64,000 nucleotides of DNA, from positions 868,001-932,000 of the forward strand of contig NC_020541.1 of assembly GCF_000230695.2 (NCBI RefSeq), given 5' to 3'. Positions within the stretch are counted from its first letter, which is position 1. Each line of letters starts with the position of its first letter. Below are positions 55,326 to 64,000 of this stretch, in pieces. The notes under the pieces were generated by a model. That model was given only the letters and a program-made list of their open reading frames with translations, made no database searches and was not told the DNA's origin. The position numbers and the translations under genes were made by a program. Origin of the DNA: Rhodanobacter denitrificans (GTDB lineage Bacteria > Pseudomonadota > Gammaproteobacteria > Xanthomonadales > Rhodanobacteraceae).

Positions 55326-56288
55326 ATGGACATGGGGTGGGCAATGGGACAGCTTCTTGCGTTGGTCATCGTGGCCGTCGTCGTCATCGGCGTGGCCAAG
55401 CTGGTGCGCATCGTGCCGCAAGGCTACGAATGGACGGTGGAAACGTTCGGCAAGTACACCCGCACGCTGAGTCCGGGGCTGCATTTCCTGATCCCGATCT
55501 ACCAAGCGGTCGGGCGCAAGATCAACATGATGGAACAGGTGCTGGACGTGCCCAGCCAGGATGTGATCACCAAGGACAACGCGGTGGTGCGCGTGGACGG
55601 CGTGGTGTTCTACCAGGTGCTGGACGCGTCCAAGGCGGCGTATGAGGTGTCCAACCTGGAGCAGGCCTCGCTGGCGCTGGTGATGACCAACATCCGCACG
55701 GTGCTCGGCTCGATGGATCTGGACGAAAGCCTGAGCCAGCGCGACGCGATCAACGCCAAGCTGCTCAAGGTGGTCGACGAGGCGACCCATCCATGGGGCG
55801 TCAAGGTCAACCGCATCGAGATCAAGGACATCGCGCCGCCGCGCGACCTGATCGACGCGATGGCGCGGCAGATGAAGGCCGAGCGCGAGAAGCGCGCGAA
55901 CATCCTCGACGCCGAAGGCTTCCGCCAGGCGGCGATCCTCAAGGCCGAGGGCGAGAAGCAGTCGGTGATCCTGGCCGCCGAAGGCGAGAAGGAGGCCGCG
56001 TTCCGCACGGCCGAGGCGCGCGAGCGTTCGGCCGAGGCCGAGGCGAAGGCGACCACGATGGTGTCCGACGCGATCGCCAACGGCAACGTCAACGCCTTGA
56101 ACTACTTCGTTGCCAACAACTACGTCGAGGCGCTGAAGGCGATGGCCGCCTCGCCGAACCAGAAGATGCTGCTGCTGCCGATCGAGGCCACCGGCATCCT
56201 CGGCTCGCTGGCCGGCATCGCCGAGCTGGCCAGGGAATCGCTCGGCCAGCAGCAGAAGCCGGCGGCGATCCAGCCGCCGCTGCGCTGA
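55326..56288 (+). CDS. qmcA: SPFH/Band 7 membrane protein (QmcA-like)
   Basis: A 320-residue stomatin-type protein. One N-terminal membrane helix (about 8-27) is followed by the SPFH domain (VRIVPQGYEWTVETFGKY, then LHFLIPIYQAV) and a long alanine/glutamate-rich coiled coil (EGEKQSVILAAEGEKEAAF). Such proteins form large rings in the inner membrane and organise proteases or lipid domains. It pairs with an NfeD-type gene 10 bases downstream, the standard arrangement. An internal ATG at 55344 may be the true start, as it follows a GGGGTGGG stretch. Confidence 0.88.
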   Translation: MDMGWAMGQLLALVIVAVVVIGVAKLVRIVPQGYEWTVETFGKYTRTLSPGLHFLIPIYQAVGRKINMMEQVLDVPSQDVITKDNAVVRVDGVVFYQVLDASKAAYEVSNLEQASLALVMTNIRTVLGSMDLDESLSQRDAINAKLLKVVDEATHPWGVKVNRIEIKDIAPPRDLIDAMARQMKAEREKRANILDAEGFRQAAILKAEGEKQSVILAAEGEKEAAFRTAEARERSAEAEAKATTMVSDAIANGNVNALNYFVANNYVEALKAMAASPNQKMLLLPIEATGILGSLAGIAELARESLGQQQKPAAIQPPLR

Positions 56289-56298
56289 GGACACGGCG

Positions 56299-56745
56299 AT
56301 GTGGGAGCTTTCGACGCATTACCTGTGGTGGATCCTGGCGTTGCTGCTGATCGCCGGCGAGTTGCTGCTGCCCGGCTATTTCCTGCTGTGGATCGGCCTG
56401 GCGGCCGCCGCGATGGGTGTGGTGCTGTGGGTCGATCCGACGCTGGGCCTGCTGGCGCAGGCGATTCTGTTCGGCCTGCTCGCGTTTGCCGCGTGCGTCG
56501 GTTACGCGCGCTGGCTGCGGCCGCGGCTGGAACGCCGCGCGCCCGGTGGCGAACGGCTGAACCGCCGCGCCGAGCAGTTGATCGGGCAGCGCTACGAGCT
56601 GGTCGAGCCGATCGTCAACGGCCGCGGCAAGGCCCGCGTGGGTGACGGCCAGTGGCTGGTCAGCGGGCCGGACCTGCCGCTGGGCACCACGGTGGAGGTA
56701 GTCGCGGTGGAAGGCACCACGCTGCAGGTGCGCGCCGCGGCATGA
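56299..56745 (+). CDS. NfeD-like membrane protein
   Basis: A 148-residue protein. Three hydrophobic helices (about 10-75) lead to a small C-terminal OB-fold domain containing IGQRYELVEPIVNGRGKARV and ending in AVEGTTLQVRAAA. Short NfeD (NfeD1b/YbbK-partner) proteins work with SPFH proteins in membrane quality control. The stop overlaps the start of the next gene by 4 bases. Confidence 0.88.
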   Translation: MWELSTHYLWWILALLLIAGELLLPGYFLLWIGLAAAAMGVVLWVDPTLGLLAQAILFGLLAFAACVGYARWLRPRLERRAPGGERLNRRAEQLIGQRYELVEPIVNGRGKARVGDGQWLVSGPDLPLGTTVEVVAVEGTTLQVRAAA

Positions 56746-58022
56746 GCGCGGGCGACGCCATCAGTCCGCAGCAGTTCGCCACCACCGCGCCGGCCACGCG
56801 CATCGCGTTCGTGCTGGAACTGGCGCGGCGGTTGCACCAGTACGGCACCTCGGCGCCGCGGCTGGAAATGGCCATCGCCGGCGCGGCGCAGCGGCTGGGG
56901 CTGTCGGCCGACGTGTGGTCCAGCCCCACCGCGATCATCATCTCGTTCGCCGACCTGGCCCAGGGCGAGGAAGGCGTGGCGCAGACCACCCAGGTGATGC
57001 GGCTGGCGCCGGGCGAGGTGAACCTGGAGCGGCTGTGTCAGGCCGACGACATCGCCGACCGCGCGATCGCCGGCGAGCTGGGCCTGCGCGAGGGTTTCCG
57101 CCGACTGCGCGAACTGGGCCGGCCCGACACGCGGCGCGAGAAGATCGGCTCGATCGCCAGCTACGGCCTGTCCGCGGCCAGCATCGCGGCGCTGTTCCTG
57201 CACAGTTCCTGGGTGGACCTGGTGGTGGCCGGCGTGATCGGTGCGGTCATCGGCTGCATCACCCTGCTCGCGGCCAGCCGGCCGCGGCTGGCGGTGGCCA
57301 GCGACGCGATCTGCGCGCTGGTGGCGACCACGGTGGCGATCGTGGTGAGCGCGTTCGTGGTGCCGCTGGCGATCAAGTCGGTGGTGCTGGCCAGCCTGAT
57401 CATCCTGGTGCCGGGCATGTCGCTGACCAATGCCGTGCGCGAGATTTCCAGCGGGCACCTGGTGTCCGGCATGGCGCGCATGGGCGGCGCCATGTCGACC
57501 CTGCTCAAGCTCACCTTCGGCACCATCGCGGCGACCCAGTTGTGCGCCGCGGTGGGCATCACGGCGCGCGATTTCGCGCTGCCGGCGTTGCCGACCTGGA
57601 CCGATTACCCGGCCCTGCTGGTCGCGGCGATCGCGTTCGCCATCCTGTTCCGCGCGGCCCGACGCGACTGGCCGGTGGTGATCGTGGCAGTGGTGGTGGG
57701 CTACCTGGCCACGCGCTGGGGCGGGGCGATCTCCGGCTCGCTGCCGGGCGCGCCGGTGGGCGTGTTCCTGGGCGGCCTGCTGCTGGGTGCGCTGGCCAAT
57801 GTCTACGCGCGCTTCGCGCATCGCCCGGGCGCGGTCATCCGCGAGCCGGGCATCCTGCTGCTGGTGCCGGGCAGCGTGGGCTTCCGCAGCGTGTCGTTCC
57901 TGCTCGAGCGCGATGCCACGCTGAGCCTGGACACCGGTGTGCTGCTGGTGACCCTGCTGGTCTCGCTGGTGGCGGGGCTGATGTTCGGCGACCTGCTGGT
58001 TTCGCCGCGCCGGTCGCTGTAG
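56742..58022 (+). CDS. Threonine/serine exporter (ThrE family)
   Basis: A 426-residue membrane protein with the fused ThrE architecture. The N-terminal soluble part (about 1-125) has RLHQYGTSAPRLEMAI, the signature of the DUF1212 portion. About ten hydrophobic helices follow, including MSLTNAVREISSGHLVSGMAR. ThrE of Corynebacterium exports threonine and serine. ATG 56742 overlaps the nfeD stop. The longer open frame upstream is the tail of nfeD in another frame. Confidence 0.88.
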   Translation: MSAGDAISPQQFATTAPATRIAFVLELARRLHQYGTSAPRLEMAIAGAAQRLGLSADVWSSPTAIIISFADLAQGEEGVAQTTQVMRLAPGEVNLERLCQADDIADRAIAGELGLREGFRRLRELGRPDTRREKIGSIASYGLSAASIAALFLHSSWVDLVVAGVIGAVIGCITLLAASRPRLAVASDAICALVATTVAIVVSAFVVPLAIKSVVLASLIILVPGMSLTNAVREISSGHLVSGMARMGGAMSTLLKLTFGTIAATQLCAAVGITARDFALPALPTWTDYPALLVAAIAFAILFRAARRDWPVVIVAVVVGYLATRWGGAISGSLPGAPVGVFLGGLLLGALANVYARFAHRPGAVIREPGILLLVPGSVGFRSVSFLLERDATLSLDTGVLLVTLLVSLVAGLMFGDLLVSPRRSL

Positions 58023-58027
58023 GAGCG

Positions 58028-58113
58028 CACCCTGTCCACGAGGGACTTCCTTCGGTCGTGCGCGATGCCTTTTGCCACGTCAACGAAAAGCATCGCGCAC
58101 AGGCTGCGCTCCT
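58028..58113. repeat. REP-like palindrome downstream of the exporter gene
   Basis: AGCATCGCGCAC...GAGCGCA arms face each other over about 85 bases. The right-hand 24 bases (58090-58113) match 47286-47309 except at one position. Same dispersed family. Confidence 0.75.
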
Positions 58114-58148
58114 GCAAGAACGGCCGGCCATGCCGCGGCAGCCCGCAC

Positions 58149-58181
58149 AAAAAAACGCCGGCGCAAGGCCGGCGCTTTCTT
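58149..58181. terminator. Bidirectional terminator between exporter and H-NS-like genes
   Basis: A 7-bp perfect stem CGCCGGC / GCCGGCG (58156-58162 and 58168-58174) is preceded by seven A bases and followed by CTTTCTT. It would stop transcripts from both convergent genes, best for the minus strand, where the A run reads as U. Confidence 0.85.
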
Positions 58182-58198
58182 GTGCGGACGGCGGGCAA

Positions 58199-58522
58199 TC
58201 AGATCGCCAGGTCCTTTTCCTTCTTGCCGGCCTTCAGCGCATCGTTGAACCAGTGCGGGCGCTTGCCGCGGCCGGACCAGGTCTGCGCGGGGTTGGCCGG
58301 GTTGCGGTATTTCGGCGGAACCGTTCCGGTGCTGCGCTTGGCCTTGCCGCGCGTGCTGCCGAAGATGTCTTCGAAGGCGTAACCCTCGGCCTTGATCAGT
58401 GCATGCACTTTCTCGCGCAGCTTGACGACCTTTTCCTTGCGCAGTTCATTCTGGCGCAACTGGGCCTTGCTGATCAGGTCGTTGAGCTGGCTGTGATTGA
58501 GGTTCTTGATATCGACGGCCAT
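58199..58522 (-). CDS. H-NS-family DNA-binding protein
   Basis: A 107-residue nucleoid protein. The N-terminal half is a coiled coil for oligomerisation (LISKAQLRQNELRKEKVVKL). The C-terminal DNA-binding domain has the H-NS core PKYRNPANPAQTWSGRGKRP followed by HWF, as in the XrvA/BpH3 group of Xanthomonadales and Burkholderiales. It silences AT-rich or foreign DNA and regulates surface and virulence genes in relatives. It has its own AT-richer upstream region and a strong terminator, so it is monocistronic. Confidence 0.92.
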   Translation of the reverse strand: MAVDIKNLNHSQLNDLISKAQLRQNELRKEKVVKLREKVHALIKAEGYAFEDIFGSTRGKAKRSTGTVPPKYRNPANPAQTWSGRGKRPHWFNDALKAGKKEKDLAI

Positions 58523-58746
58523 GACGGACTCCCGGTAAGTGTCGGCAATAAAAAACAGGGTGCTGGTCGGGCTATTATCGAAGCGGTGCCCGGCAGGTGG
58601 AATCGGCTGCAGTGGCGATTCTCGCTTATTTGCGGAATATTTGTAAAGCGAACGGCGTCACGTGAAATGCGTATTCACATTATCGCCAGTTAATGGCGTG
58701 GCGGGTTTTGAATTAGCCGGTTCGCCTGATTCAGGCATCGGCCTGG

Positions 58747-58778
58747 CAAAGCAACGGCCGCACTGGGGCGGCCGTTGC
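58747..58778 (-). terminator. Terminator of proS
   Basis: An 11-bp perfect stem GCAACGGCCGC / GCGGCCGTTGC (58751-58761 and 58768-58778) with a six-base loop lies 22 bases after the proS stop. On the minus strand it is followed by TTT. The remaining bases from 58523 to 58746 are AT-richer and probably hold the H-NS gene promoter; nothing else is seen there. Confidence 0.8.
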
Positions 58779-58799
58779 AGTTAATGCCGGGAGGCGGTT

Positions 58800-60497
58800 T
58801 CAGCCGAGCAGGGCAAGCAACTCGTCCTCGGTCAGGGAGCGGCTTTCGCTGTTGCCGCGGGCGCGGTATTCCAGTGTGCCCGCGGCGAGCCCGCGCTCGC
58901 TGACCACCACGCGGTGCGGGATGCCGATCAGCTCCATGTCGGCGAACATGCTGCCGGCGCGCACGCCGCGGTCGTCCAGCAAGGCTTCGATGCCGCGCTG
59001 GCGCAGCGCCTGGTACAGCGCTTCGGCGGCCGCGCTGACGGCGGGCGCGTTTTTCGGGTTGATCACGCATACCGCCACGCGCCACGGCGCCATGGCTTCC
59101 GGCCAGAGGATGCCGGCCTCGTCGTGACGCTGCTCGATCGCGGCGGCGACGATGCGACTGACGCCGATGCCGTAGCAGCCCATGGTCATCACCTGCGGCT
59201 TGCCGGTTTCGTCCACCACGGTGGCGCCGAGCGCCTCGGCGTACTTCGTACCCAGCTGGAACACGTGGCCGACCTCGATGCCACGGGCGATGTGCAGCAC
59301 GCCGCTGCCGTCGGGCGACAGGTCGCCTTCGACCACGTTGCGCAGGTCGGCGACGCGGGTGATGCGCGCGTCGCGCTCCCAGTTCGCGCCGGTGCAGTGC
59401 GTACGGTCGACGTTGCCGCCGCAGACGAAGTCGGCGAGCACGGCCGCGTCACGATCGACGATCACCGGGATCGATGCCGGCAGGCCGACCGGGCCGATGA
59501 AGCCGGGCCGCGTGCCGGTGGTGGCAAGGATTTCATCCTCGCTGGCGAGCACCGACTCACCCGGCAACTCGGCCAGCTTGCCGGCCTTGACCTCGTTGAT
59601 CTCGTGGTCGCCGCGCAGGCACAGCGCGACCAGACCGTCGCGACCGCGTACCAGCAGGGTCTTCACGCATTGCCGCGGGCTGAGCTGGAGGAAGCCGGCA
59701 ATGTCGTCGATGGTCTTCTGGGTGGGCGTGTCGACCCGCTGCAGGGCGGCGGCCGGCGCAGGGCGTGCCGCGGCCGGTGCCAGCGCTTCGGCTTTCTCGA
59801 GATTCGCGGCGTAATCGGAGCCGTCGGAAAACGCGATCGCATCCTCGCCGGAATCGGCCAGCACCTGGAATTCGTGGCTGGCATTGCCGCCGATCGCACC
59901 GGTATCGGCCTGCACCGCGCGGAAGGTCAATCCCAGACGGGTGAAAATGCGCACATAAGCCTGGTACATCGCCGCGTAGGTTTCGGCCAGCGAATCCTGA
60001 GTCAGGTGGAACGAATAAGCGTCCTTCATCAGGAATTCGCGCGCGCGCATCACGCCGAAACGGGGGCGGATCTCATCGCGGAACTTGGTCTGGATCTGGT
60101 AGAAGTTGACCGGCAGTTGCTTGTAGCTTTTCAGCTCGTTGCGGGCAAAGTCGGTAACCACTTCCTCGTGGGTCGGGCCGTAGCAGAATTCCTGGCCCTT
60201 GCGGTCCTTGATTTTCAGCAACTGGCCGCCGAATTTCTCCCAGCGGCCGGTTTCTTCCCACAATTCCCTCGGCTGCACCGACGGCATCAGCATTTCGATC
60301 GCGCCGGCGCGGTCCATTTCCTCGCGTACGATGGTTTCCACCTTGCGCAGCACGCGCAGGCCCAGCGGACTCCAGGTGTACAGGCCGGAGGCCAGCTTGC
60401 GGATCATGCCGGCGCGCAACATCAGCCGGTGACTGGCGATTTCGGCGTCGGCAGGGACTTCCTTGACGGTGGCCAGGTGGAATTGGCTGAGGCGCAT
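58800..60497 (-). CDS. proS: Prolyl-tRNA synthetase
   Basis: Charges tRNA-Pro in the cytoplasm. The 565-residue protein is of bacterial type: class II motif regions around [32 protein letters not shown] (motif 2) and the late [18 protein letters not shown] (motif 3) enclose a central editing (INS) domain with [20 protein letters not shown]. An anticodon-binding domain closes the protein. ATG 60497 gives the conserved start [18 protein letters not shown]. The longer open frame adds 24 residues without similarity. Confidence 0.96.
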   Translation of the reverse strand: MRLSQFHLATVKEVPADAEIASHRLMLRAGMIRKLASGLYTWSPLGLRVLRKVETIVREEMDRAGAIEMLMPSVQPRELWEETGRWEKFGGQLLKIKDRKGQEFCYGPTHEEVVTDFARNELKSYKQLPVNFYQIQTKFRDEIRPRFGVMRAREFLMKDAYSFHLTQDSLAETYAAMYQAYVRIFTRLGLTFRAVQADTGAIGGNASHEFQVLADSGEDAIAFSDGSDYAANLEKAEALAPAAARPAPAAALQRVDTPTQKTIDDIAGFLQLSPRQCVKTLLVRGRDGLVALCLRGDHEINEVKAGKLAELPGESVLASEDEILATTGTRPGFIGPVGLPASIPVIVDRDAAVLADFVCGGNVDRTHCTGANWERDARITRVADLRNVVEGDLSPDGSGVLHIARGIEVGHVFQLGTKYAEALGATVVDETGKPQVMTMGCYGIGVSRIVAAAIEQRHDEAGILWPEAMAPWRVAVCVINPKNAPAVSAAAEALYQALRQRGIEALLDDRGVRAGSMFADMELIGIPHRVVVSERGLAAGTLEYRARGNSESRSLTEDELLALLG

Positions 60498-60602
60498 GCG
60501 GCTGGTTCCGGCGTGATGAAGACGTCCATTGTAGCGGCCTGCCGGTGCTGTCGCAGGCCGAGCCGGCACCGCCTGGCGCAGGCTCGGCGGTGTCGCCGCG
60601 GC

Positions 60603-61025
60603 TTACCGGGCCTGCTGGCAGAACTGGTCGTAGTTCGCCTGCGCCGAGGTGATCTGCTGCTTGCGCTGGGCGTCGTCGAGCGCGACGGTCTTGCCGTTTT
60701 GCTGCATCACCACCGGACCGCCGCCCTGCAACGCGGCGAGATTGGTTTTCAGCGCCGCGCACATCTTGTCGCGGTTTTCCGGCGTGTTGGTCACCGGCCT
60801 GGCCGGTTCGGCCGGGGTCTCGCTGCCGGGCGCCGTTCTGGCAGTGGCCGGCGCGGCCAGTGGGTCCACCGTGCCGGTGGTGGTCACCTTCTGATACTTC
60901 GTGCCCTGTGCCGGTGGCGCTTCGGCGTAGTGCACGGTGCCGCTGGCATCCGTCCACTTGTAGACCTGGGCGGCGGCCAGCGGGGCAAGCAGCAGCAGCG
61001 CCACGGCAATCAGCGAACGATGCAT
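60603..61025 (-). CDS. DUF4124 protein, exported
   Basis: A 140-residue protein with a signal peptide (ends PLAAAQ near residue 20) and a DUF4124 core, VYKWTDASGTVHYAEAPP. Later parts are Thr/Ala/Pro-rich with one cysteine in RDKMCAALK and another near the C-terminus in YDQFCQQAR. DUF4124 proteins are common, small, periplasmic and of unknown function. The ATG at 61025 follows GGAGAACACC; an ATG four codons earlier would include this ribosome site. Confidence 0.85.
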   Translation of the reverse strand: MHRSLIAVALLLLAPLAAAQVYKWTDASGTVHYAEAPPAQGTKYQKVTTTGTVDPLAAPATARTAPGSETPAEPARPVTNTPENRDKMCAALKTNLAALQGGGPVVMQQNGKTVALDDAQRKQQITSAQANYDQFCQQAR

Positions 61026-61136
61026 GGTGTTCTCCATTTCGCGGGGATATGACGGTTCACCTTGTTATCACTCCGGCGTGCCGGACTCAAGCAGCCGATG
61101 GTTTACACTGCGCGCATCCCGTCACGGTCTTGATTC

Positions 61137-61919
61137 ATGAGCGAGCCACCGCCCGTACGCCCGCCTCGTCACCGGGGTATTTACCTGCTGCCGAACCTGT
61201 TCACCACGGGGGCCATGTTCGCCGGTTTCTACGCGATCATCGCCAGCATCGGCGGCCGTTATACCGAGGCGGCGGTTGCGGTATTCATTGCCGCGCTGCT
61301 GGACGGCATGGACGGCCGCGTGGCGCGCATGACCGGCACCCAGACCGAGTTCGGCGTGCAGTACGACTCGCTGTCGGACCTGGTCAGCTTCGGCCTGGCG
61401 CCGGCGCTGGTGATGTATACGTGGTCGCTGTCGGCACTGCGCGATTTCGGCCCGCTGTGGGGCAAGCTGGGCTGGGCCGCCGCCTTCATCTACGCCGCCT
61501 GCGCCGCGTTGCGGCTGGCGCGCTTCAATACCCAGGTCGGCGTGGCCGACAAGCGTTACTTCCAGGGGTTGGCCAGCCCGGCGGCGGCGGCGGTGTGCAT
61601 GTCGTTCGTGTGGAGCGTGGACAAGTTCGGCCTGGCCGGCAGCGATTTCTGCTTCATCACGCCGGTGATCGCGATCGTGGTCGGCCTGCTGATGGTCAGC
61701 CGCTTCCGCTATTTCAGCTTCAAGTCGCTGCCGATGGGCGATCGCCAGCGGGTGCCGTTCGTGTGGATGGTGGTCGCGGTGCTGCTGCTGGCCTTGCTGA
61801 TCCTGGACACGCCGCGCGTGCTGTTCGTCGGCTTCACGCTCTACCTGTTGTCTGGCCCGGTGTGGACCATCTGGAGCCTGGCCACGCATCGGCGCCGGGT
61901 GCGGCGCAGCGCGGCATGA
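61137..61919 (+). CDS. pssA: CDP-diacylglycerol-serine O-phosphatidyltransferase
   Basis: Makes phosphatidylserine from CDP-diacylglycerol and serine in the inner membrane, the first step to phosphatidylethanolamine. The 260-residue protein has a perfect CDP-alcohol phosphatidyltransferase motif, DG-x2-AR-x8-G-x3-D-x3-D, with D59, G60, A63, R64, G73, D77 and D81. Around eight hydrophobic helices and the PNLFTTGAMFAG start match the integral-membrane (Bacillus-type) PssA subclass. The stop overlaps the next ATG by 4 bases (ATGA). Confidence 0.95.
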   Translation: MSEPPPVRPPRHRGIYLLPNLFTTGAMFAGFYAIIASIGGRYTEAAVAVFIAALLDGMDGRVARMTGTQTEFGVQYDSLSDLVSFGLAPALVMYTWSLSALRDFGPLWGKLGWAAAFIYAACAALRLARFNTQVGVADKRYFQGLASPAAAAVCMSFVWSVDKFGLAGSDFCFITPVIAIVVGLLMVSRFRYFSFKSLPMGDRQRVPFVWMVVAVLLLALLILDTPRVLFVGFTLYLLSGPVWTIWSLATHRRRVRRSAA

Positions 61920-62416
61920 ACGCGGCGGCATGCCAGCACGCCGAGGCCGGTCATCGCGCCCGCGTGCTGCGCGCGCTGGGCGTGACGCCGTGGCAGCGTC
62001 GGACGACGCCGGCGGCGATCGCTGCGGCCGCGCCGGAATCCGTCGCTTCCGCGGCCCTGGACGCGGTGGCGGGCACGCGCTGTGTGGTGGTGTTGCCGCA
62101 GGGCTGCAGCGCGCGCGAACTCGACTTGCTCGGTCGCGCGTTGAGTGCATGCGGCGCCGCGCTGGCGCGTGCCGCGCGGGTCACGGTGAGCGGCGGCCAG
62201 CTGGCTGCCGGCGTGCCCGAGGCCCGCGCCTACCTGGTGCTGGGTGAAGCCCAGGCGCATGCGCTGGGCCGTGCATTGCCGGCGGCGGTGATGCACCAGG
62301 CGCAGATCGTGCTGGCCGACGAGCCGGCGCTGCTGCTTGCCAGTGCCGGCGCCAAACGGCGGCTGTGGAACGCGCTGCGCAGCGTGCGCCGTGCACTGGC
62401 CGCTGCGAGCGGCTGA
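61916..62416 (+). CDS. holD: Candidate DNA polymerase III psi subunit (HolD-like)
   Basis: A 166-residue, alanine-rich protein. Residues of about 15-29 (RARVLRALGVTPWQR) recall the start of E. coli HolD (WQLQQLGITQWSLR), and the C-terminal end (AKRRLWNALRSVRRAL) recalls its last helix. The gene is followed 5 bases later by rimI, as in E. coli, where holD and rimI are neighbours. HolD links the clamp loader to single-strand-binding protein. Sequence similarity is weak, so synteny carries the call; otherwise it is a hypothetical protein. Confidence 0.55.
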   Translation: MNAAACQHAEAGHRARVLRALGVTPWQRRTTPAAIAAAAPESVASAALDAVAGTRCVVVLPQGCSARELDLLGRALSACGAALARAARVTVSGGQLAAGVPEARAYLVLGEAQAHALGRALPAAVMHQAQIVLADEPALLLASAGAKRRLWNALRSVRRALAAASG

Positions 62417-62421
62417 GCGTC

Positions 62422-62892
62422 ATGGTCGCGGTGATCAAGCCGGTGATCCAGGTGCGCGGCATGCGGACCGAGGACCTGGACACGGTCAGTGCACTGGAAA
62501 ATGCCTCCTACGAGTTTCCGTGGTCGGCGGGCATCTTCAGCGACTGCCTGAAGGCCGGTCATCCGTGCTGGGTGTTGTGCGTGGACGAGGCGATCGCCGG
62601 CTACGGCATCCTGTCGACGGGCGCCGGCGAGGCGCACGTGCTGAACCTGTGCATCGGACCGGACTGGCGTGGCCGTGGCCTGGGCCGCCACCTGCTGGGC
62701 CGGCTGCTGGACATCGCGCGCTGGAACGGCGCCGGGCGGGTATTCCTCGAGGTGCGCCCGTCGAACCCGCTGGCGAAGGCGCTGTACGAGTCGGTGGGCT
62801 TCCGCGAGATCGGCCGCCGGCCGCGCTACTACCCCGCGCGCCACGGGCGCGAAGATGCGATCGTGATGGTGCTGGAGCCGCAGCTCCCCTAG
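62422..62892 (+). CDS. rimI: Ribosomal protein S18-alanine N-acetyltransferase
   Basis: A 156-residue GNAT acetyltransferase that acetylates the N-terminal alanine of S18. The acetyl-CoA loop reads LCIGPDWRGRGLGRHLLGRL (V/I-x-x-x-x-R-G-x-G layout). The N-terminal part has MRTEDLDTVSALENASYEFP, which is characteristic of RimI, and the end has LYESVGFREIGRRPRYY with the conserved Tyr. ATG 62422 lies 5 bases after the preceding gene; the upstream open frame is its shadow. Confidence 0.93.
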   Translation: MVAVIKPVIQVRGMRTEDLDTVSALENASYEFPWSAGIFSDCLKAGHPCWVLCVDEAIAGYGILSTGAGEAHVLNLCIGPDWRGRGLGRHLLGRLLDIARWNGAGRVFLEVRPSNPLAKALYESVGFREIGRRPRYYPARHGREDAIVMVLEPQLP

Positions 62893-62990
62893 CGTGGGCG
62901 TCCGGCGGGGCGCTGCAACCCGGCTTGCCATGCGGGCGGGATGGCGGCGGGTGTTAGCATGCAGCCCGCGTTCCGCACCGGGTGTCGTCC

Positions 62991-63677
62991 ATGCAAGAGC
63001 AGTTTTCGACCGACTGGTTCCACCACAACATCCCGCATTGGGAGCAGTGGCTCGCTTCCTTGCGCGGCAAATCCGGCCTGCGCGCCCTGGAGATCGGCAG
63101 CTTCGAGGGGCGTTCGACCCTCTGGCTGTGCGAGAACATTCTGACCGCCACGGACAGTTCGATCGACTGCCTGGATTTCTTCCAGGTCGATCCGGTCTAT
63201 GGCGACTACCACGCCCGCTTTCGTGCCAACACGGCGGCCTGGCGCGAACGGATCCGGGAGTTCCAGGGATCGAGCTTCGACTCATTGCGGCGCGTCGAAG
63301 GTCCCTACGACATCGCCTACATCGACGGGTGGCATTCCGCCTTTGGTGCACTGGCTGACGGCGTCATGGCGTGGCCCCTGCTCAAGGTTGGTGGCGTGAT
63401 GATCTTCGACGACTACCTATGGGTGCCGCCGAAGCTGGGGCCGCCACCGCGTCCAGGCTGGTTGGCGCGCAAGTGGCTGCGCTGGTCGGGTCGCCAGTGG
63501 CGGACCGAGGGACTGAAGAAGCAGATCGAAAGCGTGAAGACCGAAACGCCCAAGCTCGGTGTGGACGGGCTGCTGGCCACGCTGGACGGCTATTACGAAT
63601 TGCTGGGCATCAGCAACCAGCTGGCGGTGCGCAAGACGCGCGACTTCTCGCCCGGGCAGGTCGGCCACGACACCTGA
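62991..63677 (+). CDS. Class I SAM-dependent methyltransferase
   Basis: A 228-residue protein. The SAM-binding motif I is ALEIGSFEGRSTLW, the acidic residue of motif II is in IDCLDFFQVD, and DIAYIDGWHS with VGGVMIFDDY resemble the catechol-O-methyltransferase / class I 'Methyltransf_24' fold. The substrate is unknown. A GTG three codons upstream (62982) is an alternative start. The gene converges on valS with a 79-base gap. Confidence 0.85.
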   Translation: MQEQFSTDWFHHNIPHWEQWLASLRGKSGLRALEIGSFEGRSTLWLCENILTATDSSIDCLDFFQVDPVYGDYHARFRANTAAWRERIREFQGSSFDSLRRVEGPYDIAYIDGWHSAFGALADGVMAWPLLKVGGVMIFDDYLWVPPKLGPPPRPGWLARKWLRWSGRQWRTEGLKKQIESVKTETPKLGVDGLLATLDGYYELLGISNQLAVRKTRDFSPGQVGHDT

Positions 63678-63756
63678 GGTCCGGGCGGGCGGCGGGAAGC
63701 AATCCGTTGCAGCCGCCCGCGCGTCACCGAGCGGCAGCAACGAGCCCGCCGCCTGC

Positions 63757-64000
63757 TCAACCCAGCTTCTGCGCCTGCTCGCGTAGCGCGCCCAGTGTGC
63801 TGTTCCAGTCAGCGACGCGCTGGCGCTCCTGCGCGACCACCTCGGCCGGTGCGTTGGCGACGAAGCTGGCATTGCCGAGCTTGCCTTCGCACTTCCTGAT
63901 CTCGACTTCGATGCGGGCGATTTCCTTGGCCAGCCGCGTCTTTTCGGCGCCGAGGTCGATCAGCCCGGCGAGCGGGATCAGCACGCGCAGCGTGCCGACC
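63757..64000 (-). CDS. valS: Valyl-tRNA synthetase, C-terminal end (partial)
   Basis: The frame runs off the right edge. The visible 81 codons give [19 protein letters not shown] followed by a heptad coiled coil ([18 protein letters not shown], then [20 protein letters not shown]) that ends in [10 protein letters not shown]. This is the C-terminal tRNA-binding coiled coil of ValS, with the known FV-NAPAEVV-xER motif. The catalytic domains lie outside the window. Confidence 0.94.
   Translation of the reverse strand, partial: VGTLRVLIPLAGLIDLGAEKTRLAKEIARIEVEIRKCEGKLGNASFVANAPAEVVAQERQRVADWNSTLGALREQAQKLG

Noticed and set aside
63678..63756. Terminator between the methyltransferase and valS genes
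   Set aside because: A GC-rich inverted repeat is visible (GCGGGCGGC and GCCGCCCGC), but the loop is 18 bases long and no T run follows on either strand.

Overview
The window is GC-rich (my estimate is high sixties percent) bacterial chromosome with tightly packed genes. The gene families, the thiL-pgpA and holD-rimI style neighbourhoods, the H-NS-type protein, the TonB receptor beside a TPR-sulfotransferase, and the REP-like palindromes all point to a gammaproteobacterium of the Xanthomonadales. Rhodanobacteraceae (Rhodanobacter, Dyella, Luteibacter or Frateuria) is most likely. That placement is inference from gene content only. I see no insertion sequence, prophage, CRISPR array, tRNA or rRNA.

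Layout. 1-5.7 kb: the end of a probable nusB, then thiL and pgpA, three oxidoreductase-type genes, and hemP behind a Fur box with an unknown partner gene. 5.7-31.4 kb: a large catabolic island. One minus-strand operon encodes a quaternary-amine type Rieske oxygenase, a secreted amidohydrolase, an APC permease and a trimethylamine-dehydrogenase-like flavoprotein. A second minus-strand operon of seven genes runs from an aminotransferase through a P5C-dehydrogenase-like ALDH, both subunits of 3-oxoadipate CoA-transferase and a second aminotransferase to two secreted beta-propeller hydrolases. Divergent from it are a PcaR-like IclR regulator, the 3-oxoadipyl-CoA thiolase gene, an M20 peptidase, a TPR-sulfotransferase and a TonB-dependent receptor. 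The divergent promoter carries a PcaR-type box. Together these look like a peptide or betaine scavenging system that ends in 3-oxoadipate and then succinyl-CoA plus acetyl-CoA. No aromatic ring-cleavage genes are present, so the feeding substrate is unknown.

31.5-55.3 kb: a MacAB-like export system with one periplasmic adaptor, one ATPase and twelve FtsX/MacB-type permease genes in six tandem A-B pairs. The array ends at a DUF885 secreted protein and an NtrC/NtrY-type two-component pair. A textbook sigma-54 promoter and an upstream 14-bp palindrome stand in front of the adaptor gene, so the two-component pair most likely drives the array. The seventh permease gene is broken by a single in-frame TAG. 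Palindromic repeats fill four of the five junctions between pairs.

55.3-64 kb: housekeeping genes. These are an SPFH/NfeD membrane pair, a ThrE-type exporter, an H-NS-like protein, proS, a DUF4124 protein, pssA, a candidate holD, rimI, a methyltransferase and the C-terminal end of valS.
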